DNA from: Haplosporangium gracile
Taxonomy: Eukaryota > Mortierellomycota > Mortierellomycetes > Mortierellales > Mortierellaceae
Assembly: GCA_015499985.1 (NCBI GenBank)
Contig: JAAAUF010000123.1
Span: 17,842 to 60,845 of the forward strand
Length of the DNA: 43,004 bases
Reading direction: 5' to 3'
Shown: positions 19,901-29,448 of the stretch, one piece after another
How positions within the stretch are numbered: position 1 is the first letter of the stretch
Layout of the letters: each line of letters starts with the position of its first letter
Notes under the pieces: model-generated
Databases searched by the model: none
Told to the model about the DNA's origin: nothing
What the model saw: only the letters and a program-made list of their open reading frames with translations
Position numbers and translations under genes: made by a program

Positions 19901-22673
19901 GGACCAAGACCCTTGTTGTCGACATTGAAGTTTGCTCGTAAGTGACACAAACGCCCCTGCTCCGCGTTTGCATGCATCATAAGGTGAGAGTAGTTCTTAA
20001 CATTATCTTCTGTATGGTACTTACATAGGCCATCGGCTCGCAAGTTGCCTTTCACAAGGTCTAAGGATACACTCAAATCCATCCTTCCCGAGGCAAAGCG
20101 GCCGGTAGGTGCCACAGGAGAGGTTGATCCATTCATTTACAACCCCTTCCACCGCAAGGTTAACAATGTCGCCAAGATGGATCTCGTAGCAGACGAAACA
20201 GCCTACTTTATTGTGACCTTGACCAACCCTCACGGCATCGACATTGAAGTCCAGGAGATCCGACTTTCGACCAGTGGCGTTGAGTTTGAGGCCATTCCAA
20301 CATCAACCATGATCCCTGCGCAAACTACCGTTTCTATCAAGGTTGCTGGTATCCCTAAAGGTCCAGGCGAGCTTGTTATTCGAGGTTGTTGGGTCCAGAT
20401 CCTTCACTGTAGTGAAGAAGAGTTCTTTGTGACTAACCCAAGAACCGGAAGTGTCACTGCCAATGACAGCAAAGCCGCCCAGACTGTCAGCGATGCCATG
20501 CTTCGCGTTAAAAAGAGGTAAGAGGCATACTCTTTTCTTCATTTAGAACTTTGACCATACACAAAAGTTTTATGAACGTGGACATTAACTTGCTTGGTGT
20601 ATAACTATATAGGGGATTGGAAAGCTTTACCTTCAAAAAGTCAGACGAGGCGGCAGTGGAGCCAAAGTTTGCAACTGTCACCGTTATTCCTACACAGCCC
20701 TTGCTAAAGATCAGTTCCACCTCGCTCCAGCACGGCTCTGTCATGTTGTTCGAAGGTGAAAGGTAAGCTGAATGGACATGTGTTTTGTACGATGTAGGAG
20801 GCTATTGTCCATTTTTTAACACACAAATACATTTACTATCTGTGGAATAGGACGATGGTTCGGTTTACATTGGAGAATATTGGCGCTGTTCCTGTTGACT
20901 TTGTGACATTGACGTTCTCTGATACGACCAGCCAGCTGGCGGTTGGAAACAACAATCACTATGGGCAGGGCAACAATGGCGGAGAGCTGTCAGCAGAGGA
21001 TGCATACGAGCTCGAGTTGTTCTTGAAAAAGACTAATGTTTTCTCATGGAACCGCGAGGTGGAATGTCACATCCCTGTCGGAGGTACTCGCGAGATTAAG
21101 GTCGAGTTGCTCGGAAAGCGGGGTTGTTCGTCTGGCATGGTCCAGATCGACTATGCATATCTGAAACGTCCTGAACAGGAGGATACAGAGGAATCCAAGA
21201 TGTTTGTCACGCGCCAGCTTTTCACCCAGGTCCTGACCACTGTTTACAAGACCGTTGAGTCCTTAAACCTCGATATCCTTTACCTCCAGTCTCATGGCGG
21301 TATGGACATCCCAACTACTGAGCCCAATACTCCTATCATTGGCAACAATGGTGGCACTTTTGATAACACCGATGTGTCGACTCAGCCGCCCAGGATTGAC
21401 TTTTCGAGTGATGGATTCTTGGCCCCTCCCAGTGCGGATGATCAAGAAGTTGGTGTGAAGCACAAGACTATCCAGATTCAAGAACAAGGCCACAAGTATT
21501 TATCGGCAGGTCGCCGAGGATCCCGGACGATCAACAAGCGTCTTAGCTCAAACTTTTCTAAAGTCGATAAGCGCCAGTCAGTTGAGCAGTTGCTTTCCAA
21601 GGCTCGTGGGGATGCTGTCTTACCTGGTGAGCAGATCGAGGCAGCCATTTCTCGCCGAGTGGCCCTTGGTAACAAGAACGAGTATTGCTTGTTGACGCTG
21701 GATGTCCGTAATGTCTGGACAGTCCCTGTGGAGGTGGCTATGTTGGTGGATGACTCTGAGGAAGGTGAGGGGTTGGATGTGAGTCAATTGATCAAGTCAA
21801 CAACGGTGATCCAGCCTGGAAGCACTCAACGAATCATCTTGCCCGTCCGGAGAATGGTGTTGTCGACTGAACAGCTTGCGACACCAATCCCTACGCTTTC
21901 TAACAAGCAGTTTGTGTTGGCTCGTGGCGCGGTGATGTCGTCAGAGGATCAGGCAAAGGAACGGGCATTGTTCTGGTTCCGTGAGGAGCTGCTTAAGCGA
22001 GTGGTCGCTCGCTGGACATGCAAGGATACGTCTGGGCGGTTTGGTAAATTTGATTTGCGAACTCTTCGTTTGACCAAGCCTATGTTGAATGTACTCAAGA
22101 TTGAAGACATTTCGTTTTTGGTCGCCATGGAGCCAACAGCCGCTATGGACGGAGACCAGGTCGATGGTAACGGCAACGGCAACGAGGAGGACAAAGGAGA
22201 AGGAGAAGAATCGAACCGTGGAGGGTTGGAGCAGATTGGATCTAACCGGTGGAGATGTCCTGTCGAGAAGTTTTCACAGATCCGGTTTACGGTTGTTAAC
22301 CGGTCTCATCAGGATGTGAAGCTGTGTCTGAGAATGCAGCCTGTGCAGGTCCATGGTGACGGCACAATGGAGTATGATATGGGCGATCGTATGGTCTGGC
22401 ACGGTGTTCTCCAGACTCCCCTTGCAAAGGTAAAAGTCGTCTTGGCTTTGCTGTATGTGGCATAGCTTTTGATAATTATTGTTCGCGTTTCTAAATTTGT
22501 TGAATCTTCTTTTTTTTTCCTTATTTTAGATGCAACCGGATTCGACGACGAGTCATGTTTTACCAGTGTGCTTCTACAGTCGCGGCGAGTACAAGGTACT
22601 CTACCACGCTGAGGATGTCCGTCGGCGACTCGTGTACTATGACCATGAGCCATTAGTTGTTGAAGCCTTTTAA
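16949..22673 (+). CDS. TRS120: TRAPPII complex subunit Trs120 (TRAPPC9 family)
   Basis: Thirteen exons: 16949-17108, 17330-17445, 17543-17626, 17720-17893, 18005-18369, 18480-18597, 18712-19239, 19324-19654, 19745-19937, 20029-20517, 20613-20762, 20851-22429, 22530-22673. All junctions are GT-AG and in frame, giving 1476 residues. The start MDAVNFIAAARIRVLLVPVG matches the Trs120 N terminus in style, followed by HEGQLYFQFV and QEWPDGN. Exon 5 encodes a Ser/Thr-rich loop, then TAARAQKLYGDLYLMAGRL, a TPR-like helical repeat typical of the family; exons 9-13 form the beta-rich C-terminal half (NPFHRKVNN, TAYFIVTLTNPHGIDIEVQ). Trs120 belongs to the TRAPPII exchange factor for the Ypt31/32 (Rab11) GTPases at the late Golgi. 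It is longer than the roughly 1290-residue yeast protein because of low-complexity loops. It ends convergently with the Hsp70-like gene, 95 bp apart. Confidence 0.93.
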
Positions 22674-22768
22674 AAACTCCTTTTAAAAGATAGTGAAATA
22701 CAAAAAGATTTTTTGGATACCAGCACCATTCATGTTCACGTTTTCTAAAGAGGAAGATTTTTTTTTAA

Positions 22769-24412
22769 TTATAAGAATGCTTTGGTATGCTGGGACGCGC
22801 TCTTGAGACCATAGATGACAGCGCCACGAGCCACGGCGAGCTCAGCTTTCTTAACCATGACAACCTTCTTGATGATACCCGGGCTATGATGTCCGTTTGC
22901 ACCACCATTAAGACTCATGTCCGACATCGAGCCCGCCAATCCATTGACGACCGACGACCTTTTCGAGTCCGTGCCACTGCCGCCACCACCGTTGGCCATG
23001 TTCTTGTTGGTCGACGAGACCAATTTGTCCAGCAAATACTTGTTGGCGCCAAATCCTCCGACCATAAAGAGTCCCGCACAGATCGGGTGGTTCTTGGACT
23101 CTTTATCGATCAACTCCAGCACCTTCTCCACCTCTGGATCAAACACAACTGCGCACAGCTCCTGACCCATCAAAGCCATGTACTCATCCTCAAGCCACTC
23201 GGGAACGGGCTGCAACTCCTTGACATCCAGACCCATCGGGACCGAGATATGCTTGACTTCATCGCTCGAAGTGGCATCAAACTGTGACTTGATCTCTCCA
23301 AATCCCTCTAGCAACGTTTCAAACGCCTTCTGACGCTGCGGCTTTGCGTCAATGTCCAACCCTGCGAGTTTCGAAAGAATCAACCCCCTAAACTTGCGAT
23401 CCAGCATCACTGATCCACAGTTTTCGGCGTGAGAACTCGACATCCGGACAAACTGGCGCACGCCCAATGCATCGTCGACCCGGAACACTGTCACGTTGGT
23501 CGTCAATCCACCCGCATCGCAGATCATAAAGATCTCACCATCCTTGAGCGAATCAAACTCCTCGCAGTTCTCCCGACAGTACGTCGCTGCAGCCTCCGCC
23601 TCCGTGATGACAGTCATGTTGGGTGCAGGCGTCTGAAGAATAATACCGGCCTCGACGTAACACCTCAGGATCAACTCGCGCGTCGGCAGTGTCCATGCCT
23701 GTGGGACCGTGATACAGTAGTGGATCGGCACAGACTCTGCAGCCAAGACCTGGGACTTGTTGACTTCTTCCATGAGATGGCGATGAATGCTCCCAAGATA
23801 CTGCGTCAGGACGTCCGTCAGATGAAGTCCATTGTCGAGACGGCCCCGAGCGTTCTGGTCAAAGAGGAGTAGCTTGTAATCACGAATCAAGATCTGATCC
23901 GCCTTGGACCGCTTGTAGTTGGCCAATGCAGACGAGCCCCAGTCGACCATCCCCTTGTTATCGTTGGTTTTGTACAAACTGACCGTTGGCACCTTTGCAT
24001 ATGCATTCAAGTGTCTCGGCCTTTTTTTGTTTGTTGTCGATGTCGTCGTCATGTTTCCGAGAAAAAGGCGAGAAAAAATAGGCATAGGTTAGCTCATTTG
24101 TTCTTTCATTACAGTCACAAAGTGCTCATAGGAACAACAAGAACAAAAGCACAATAAGGTCAAAGGTAAACCAGGGCGCTATTACCATTTTACAACGTCA
24201 ATCATTTCGCCATCGCCCTGATGAGCATACGAGACACCGGTAAAGGTATTTCCAAAGTCAATGCCGACCACAATGCCTGTCTGTCGAGAGCGCTGCTTCT
24301 TTTCACTGCCGTTGGGTGATTCCGTTGAGCGGTCGATAATCCGCCCATCCTTGGTGATATCTATGTCATTACCCCAGAAGTTCGAGAGCAAGGTGTTGGT
24401 CTTTTGTTTGAT
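22769..24412 (-). CDS. HSPA12-like divergent Hsp70 ATPase-fold protein (5' exon not resolved)
   Basis: Two secure exons, 24412-24186 and 24020-22769, joined TG/G so that VVKW runs into PRHLNAYAKVPTVSLY, give 492 residues. No Met is available near the left end of the first of these, and TTAG precedes it at 24413-24416, so an upstream exon must supply the start. One candidate is 24519-24469 (17 codons, ATG, donor GTAACA), with a 56-bp intron. Actin/Hsp70-fold motifs are GIDFGNTFTGVSYA (phosphate 1, usual Thr replaced by Asn), ICDAGGLTTNVTVF (phosphate 2, third Gly and Asp lost) and FMVGGFGANKYLLD (adenosine loop). There is no substrate-binding domain, as in the HSPA12 family. The C-terminal part has a Gly/Ser-rich loop. 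ATP hydrolysis is doubtful; a scaffold or sensor role is possible. Confidence 0.85.
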
Positions 24413-24928
24413 CTAACGGATGGGTAGTAAATCAAGAGAGCATGTAAGATACCGTTAGCGAATGTTACCAAGGGTAAGGACGAAAAAAAATGGTGTTTCC
24501 TGACACAGAGTAGAGCCATAAGAGAGGGTTCAGATTCTAGTTGTTGTCGCTATCCTGCGCAATTTCCGATGATTCAAAGAGGGTAGTCGTGTTTTCTTCC
24601 TATTATCTTTGCCGCTTTTTGTCGCTTTTCTTCTGTCCTTACATTAATGACAGGTACGGATCGTTCCAGAAGGGCCTTTGTCCTCAATGGGTTCTTGATA
24701 ATACTAGGTGGTCCAGCAGCTGTAAAATTTTCAAGCAAAAAAGTATATTATTAGGGTGACAAATAAATAAAAAAAGAAACATGCCCATGGGTTCTCCATT
24801 GTTATCTTTTCTTTTGCCGCTCTTTTCTAGAGACGGTAGGTGCCATTTTTTTTTCCTCAGAAGTATTTCTGCCAGACAAGTCATTATGTGCTTTTTTGTT
24901 AACGCCCTGAGGACTTTTTTTGGATCAA
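24413..24928. other. Region between the Hsp70-like gene and the polyQ orphan gene
   Basis: Both neighbours are on the minus strand. It should contain the missing first exon and promoter of the Hsp70-like gene (candidate ATG at 24517-24519) and the 3' flank of the orphan gene. The rest is A/T-rich with several T and A runs. No other gene is supported. Confidence 0.45.
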
Positions 24929-25720
24929 TCACTTCCAGCAGGCGTGTCCGTTTTTACGCCTTTTCTTCCTCCTGACCAGCTCTCTCCTTTTGCAATCCCC
25001 AACTTTCAAGTACATGTCTGGCCGTCTCGCTTGTTCGTTGAGTTTTATGAGAAGTTCCTTACCAATAAAAACAGGTCGCATTCCTCCGGAGGCAATAGCA
25101 ACAGGCATCCTCGTAAGACCGGGCGACGAGATCACAGCGGGTGGTCCTGAGGTAAACACAGCTCCTGGGGGCCGCATCATGACGGGTCTGAATCCAGGGT
25201 TGACCATAGCACCAGGAGGTGCCCCCGCTAAACTCACACTAGGCGCGGCGCCCAAGGAAGGGGTTCGGAGAACAAAGGGCTGCCCACCACCGCCAGGCAC
25301 GACCGCGCCTGGAAGAATATTAGGATTAGGATTAAAAGGGGGTGGTGCACCGGGTCTCTGCTGTATTTGTTGTTGTTGAGGGATCGGCATCGAGGGTAAA
25401 GAAGGGGCAGGCATCAAGGTAGGCCGTTGGAGAATAAACTGCTGGGGTCGAGGCGACATGGTGGTTTGATGCTGTTGCTGAAACTGCTGTTGCATATGGA
25501 GCGGCATAAACTGTTGCTGGTGTTGATGCTGTGGGGTCGAGTAGACTGGGCGATGCTGCTGTTGTTGTAGGAGATATTGCTGTTGCTGGATGGGTCTTTG
25601 GTGGGCCATATGTTGCTGTTGCTGTTGTTGCTGTTGAGGATGGTAGAGGGGCTGTGGCTGCGGCTGGGAAGGGTACAAGTTGGGACGACCCGCTGTGTAG
25701 GATATTGGCCTTGCGGCCAT
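24929..25720 (-). CDS. Glutamine/proline-rich orphan protein with basic C-terminal tail
   Basis: A 263-residue frame starting at an ATG in a strong context (CCACCATGGCC, 25718-25720). Residues 1-125 are Gln-rich with His, Pro and Met; residues 125-210 are Pro/Gly/Ala/Val-rich (PGAVVPGGGGQPFVL). The last 50 residues change character (IGKELLIKLNEQARRPDMYL) and end in a strongly basic KRRELVRRKKRRKN that could be a nuclear localisation signal. I recognise no domain. A good donor, GTAAGG, lies within the codons after PVFIG (near 25064), so the true C terminus might be spliced to a downstream exon I cannot see. The bias to CAG/CAA glutamine codons makes this frame far more plausible than overlapping ones. 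Confidence 0.55.
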   Translation of the reverse strand: MAARPISYTAGRPNLYPSQPQPQPLYHPQQQQQQQQHMAHQRPIQQQQYLLQQQQHRPVYSTPQHQHQQQFMPLHMQQQFQQQHQTTMSPRPQQFILQRPTLMPAPSLPSMPIPQQQQIQQRPGAPPPFNPNPNILPGAVVPGGGGQPFVLRTPSLGAAPSVSLAGAPPGAMVNPGFRPVMMRPPGAVFTSGPPAVISSPGLTRMPVAIASGGMRPVFIGKELLIKLNEQARRPDMYLKVGDCKRRELVRRKKRRKNGHACWK

Positions 25721-26724
25721 GGTGGATGGGCTAGGCTAAGGGAGCGGGCTCTTGAGCGAGGGAGGGTGTGAGAGGGACAGGATGCCGGATGAAGGATGGA
25801 TGCCACGGGACAAGAGGGGAAGCGGGGACAGGGCAGACTGAGGACGATGAAGGAAGGGGAAGAAGGATGGATGAAAGGGGTGGATGAAAGAAAAGAAAAA
25901 AGTTAAAAGGGAGAGAAGGGAAAGGATGAGAGATGAGGGAAGGGGGAAAAGGGTGTGGCAGGGAAGGAATAAAAATATTAAGAAAAAGAAAGCGTGGGTC
26001 AAAGGCAACAGCTGCACAACATAACATTCAAGATACTTGTATGCGAGTCAGGCACAAACAACAACAAAAGCAACAACGACTCCTGGAACTGCTTGCTCAG
26101 AGGGAAAGACTGCAACAAGCCATTGGACAACAGGATGTGTTGAACAACACCGCTAACAGCAAAGACAGTTCCTCCAGCTCCAGCAACCAAACCAGACACG
26201 ATGACGCCCACTCAGGGCGAACATATTCCTTACGCACTCACAATCATCCACAGCCCGCGTTTTTTTTCACCCTCTTTGGTGCTGTTGCTATTCTTGTTGT
26301 TGTTGTCGTCGTCGTTGGTTGACATCCCACTCCCACAGACAGTCAGTTGTGTGTGGTCGCGGTCGCTCTCAGCCCTCTCTTACTTCTTTTTTCTTTTTCT
26401 CTTCTTGCTCACCTCACTCACTGTACCTTTGTTGATTTGCTCTCAAACAGCAATTGTCGTTTTCGTGGCTTGCACACCACAATGATTCTCATGCGTATTG
26501 GATAGACCCGCTCTTCTTCCTACATTCAGCTTTCTAACTGCATATCTGACCATCGTGTAAAAAAAAATGTGTGCTCAAAATGCACCACACATCGTCCTAG
26601 ACCTGGATCGGTGCTGTAAATCGTTGCTTAGTGTGTTAAAAAAAAGTTTATTCTACAGATGATATGCTCGCGATCTAAAACGACAACTTCCCTCCCAATG
26701 CATGCAAAAGGGTCCTGGTGTGAT
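25721..26724. other. One-kb region between the polyQ orphan gene and TUF1
   Basis: 25735-25995 is strongly purine-rich on the plus strand, so pyrimidine-rich in the orientation of the orphan gene; this is the probable promoter/leader of that gene. 26041-26322 holds a small plus-strand frame (separate entry). 26330-26460 is pyrimidine-rich. A minus-strand AATAAA lies at 26648-26653, about 70 bp past the TUF1 stop, and is the likely TUF1 poly(A) signal. Confidence 0.5.
26041..26322 (+). CDS. Possible small Gln-rich protein with terminal membrane span (uncertain)
   Basis: A 93-residue frame from the ATG at 26041. It starts basic and Gln-rich with a heptad-like stretch (RLLELLAQRERLQQAIG), passes through a Ser run, and ends in a hydrophobic segment (FFFTLFGAVAILVVVVV) just before the stop. 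It is divergent from the orphan gene at 25720. Runs of CAA/AGC and GTT/GTC triplets explain much of the composition, so it may be repeat translation or leader sequence and not a gene. Confidence 0.2.
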   Translation: MRVRHKQQQKQQRLLELLAQRERLQQAIGQQDVLNNTANSKDSSSSSSNQTRHDDAHSGRTYSLRTHNHPQPAFFFTLFGAVAILVVVVVVVG

Positions 26725-29015
26725 TTAATCAATCAACTCAGAGATGACACCGGTACCAACGGTACGGCCACCCTCACGAATGGTGAAGCGCTGACCCTTC
26801 TCCAATGGAACTCCGTTAGTGAGCTCGCAGTTCATAGTGACGTTATCTCCGGGCAAGACCATCTTCTCGGCATCCTCCTCCTCTGGGGGATGGGTCAATG
26901 TGACAGTAACATCCGAGGTACGGACGAACATCTGGGGGCGGTAATTGTTCAAGAATCCAGTGTGACGTCCACCCTCATCCTTGGTCAAAATGTAGAGCGA
27001 AGCGGCGAACTTCTTGTAGGCCTTAACGGTGCCGGGCTGAGCAAGAACCATACCACGGCGGAGCTGCTCACGCTTGACACCACGGAGTAAAGCACCCATG
27101 TTATCACCAGCCTGACCACGGTCGAGCTATTATTTATGAAGGAAAAAATAGGATAGTGTTAATTACTTGGTGGGTGCAACTAAAGAGAAAAAACTGCATA
27201 ATAACTGATCAGAAAATATCAAGATTCTTACCTCCTTGTGGAACATCTCAATACCAGTCAAGATGGTCTTGAAGCTGGGGCCCATACCGACAATCTCGAT
27301 TTCGGCACCCTTGGTGATAGTACCACGCTCGACACGGCCGGTGGCGACGGTACCACGACCAGAGATGGAGAAAACATCTACTCGCGCGACACACATATGA
27401 AAGAAAATATTACTAAACTGCAATTGGTCGATAATAACACCACCCCTATCCACGGCCATCCATATTTCACACGCTCGAAAAGAAGCGAAAAGTAAATATC
27501 CAGTCCTGTTCGTATACACAATTCAAATAACTTACCCTCGACGGGCATCAAGAAAGGCTTGTCAAAGTCACGGACGGGGGTGTCAATGTGAGTATCGACA
27601 GCCTCCATGAGCTTCATAATGGCATCCTCACCAATCTCCTTCTGGCGACCTTCCAAGGCGCAGAGAGCAGATCCCATGATGATGGGGGTGTTCTCACCGT
27701 CAAAACCGTAGGTGGTGAGGACATCGCGCATCTCCATGTCGACGAGCTCCAACATCTCAGGATCATCGACGGCATCGACCTTGTTGATGAAGACGACCAA
27801 CTTCTGGATACCGACCTGCTTGGCGAGCAACAAGTGCTCACGGGTCTGGGGCATCTGACCATCGGTGGCGGCGACGACAATGATAGCACCATCCATCTAT
27901 AAGCGTGAAAAAAGCAAGCCTAATTGTTAGGAAAGAGTCCATGTCGCGCTATTCAAAAAAGTCAATCAGGTACGAAGAGCTAGAAATAAAAAAAAAAATA
28001 TGCGTACCTGGGCAGCACCAGTGATCATGTTCTTGATGTAATCAGCATGTCCAGGGCAGTCGACGTGGGCGTAGTGTCTGTTCTGGGTCTCATACTCGAC
28101 GTGAGCGGTCGAGATGGTGATACCTCTGGCCTTCTCCTCGGGAGCCTTGTCGATCTGATTGTAGTCCTTGAACTCGGCCTGACCCAAGGTGGCGAGGGTC
28201 TTGGTGATGGCAGCAGTCAAGGTGGTCTTTCCGTGATCGACGTGGCCGATGGTTCCAATGTTGACGTGGGGCTTAGTGCGGGAGAACTTTCCGTCGGTGG
28301 CCATGGTGCGGCGAACAACCATGCGGGGGACAGTCAAGGCAGTGCGAACAGCCGAGGTTTGAACCAAGGTCGACTATCACGTTGAAAGGAGCAAAATATA
28401 ACCATGGCGTAAGCATATAGAACAACGAACAAACTAATCCATAGCTCGGATAGTTTTTCTATCTCAAAAGTCGATCCAGTCCGGTTCTCTACTTACGGCG
28501 ACCTTCTGGGCAACCGAGGCGGGGTTAGTGGCGAGCACTATTTTCAAAGACACGGGGTGAAAAAAGTTCGATCAGTTATTGCTGCTCCTCTGTTCAACAT
28601 TTATCGCTATCAGGAGATCTTGATCAATTGACTAAAGGATCAAATCAGGAATGAAGAACAACAACAGTGTTGCTACTGTGCATGTTACATTGTGTGCGAA
28701 CATGAGAAAAGAAAAAAAAAAACTAGAAAAGGAGATCTTGAATAGACCACGAGAGTCAAGGAAGTGGGGAGTGTCGTTGTGGTGGAGTGAGGAGAGAGAA
28801 AGGGGGGCGCAAAAGTGAGCGTGGGACCTGAGTGTCTTTTCGGAAACACAACCAGGAACGCGAGAGTGTGTTTTTAGGGTATATAGAGGATACTATATAT
28901 AGGTAAAAAGAGGTAGAAGAAGAGACTTACTGCTACGACCGAGGGTCGAGAGGCAGCGCTGGGAGCAAGGGGTAACCTTGGAGCCGAGTCTTTGAGCAGC
29001 ACGGAGGGAGAACAT
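26725..29015 (-). CDS. TUF1: Mitochondrial translation elongation factor Tu
   Basis: Six exons, 29015-28931, 28537-28497, 28373-28008, 27896-27536, 27377-27232 and 27126-26725, give 466 residues with all frames kept. The N-terminal 70 residues ([20 protein letters not shown], then [14 protein letters not shown]) are rich in Arg, Ser and Ala and lack acids, a mitochondrial targeting sequence. The mature protein has every GTPase motif: [10 protein letters not shown] (G1), GITI (G2), DCPGHADY (G3), NKVD (G4) and GSAL (G5), then domain 2 ([13 protein letters not shown]) and domain 3 ([20 protein letters not shown]-like and [11 protein letters not shown]). It delivers aminoacyl-tRNA to the mitochondrial ribosome. 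The presequence spans three exons, one only 41 nt, and the first intron is 393 bp. It shares a 433-bp divergent upstream region with the alpha-actinin gene. Confidence 0.96.
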
Positions 29016-29448
29016 GGTCGGACGTGTGGCAGGAGTGGAGGGAAGAGAAGAGAAGGTGAGGGTTGGACAAGAAAGGAGAAATCGCTCTTCAAATAAACAA
29101 TTAGGCAAAAACAGCAAGTCCGAGTGACTGCTGACTTGTCCGGGAAGGGAAGGAAAGGAAAGAAAAAAACGGCTCCTTTTCAAGACAAGCCACTAATCTC
29201 TTATTGATGATTTTCTCTAGTTGACAGACAGCACCTCCTGCAGCCAAATTCATCTTCCGCCTTCCGCCTTCTATTTTCCTCTTCTTTCTCCTTTCAATTC
29301 TTTCCATACACACACATACACGCACGTACCTTGCTCAACCATCCCAACCCCACTCCAACAACCAACAACCAACAATAAACACCGATACATACAACAAACA
29401 TCAATACCCAGCACCCCACCTCCGCATCGATATCTCACGCCTACAATC
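29016..29448. promoter_or_regulatory. Divergent promoter between TUF1 and alpha-actinin genes
   Basis: The two ATGs face away from this 433-bp gap. Near TUF1 the minus strand is C/T-rich; near alpha-actinin the plus strand is C/T- and CAACA-rich (about 29245-29440). No further gene is seen. Sequence signals for each start are not distinct enough to name. Confidence 0.55.
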
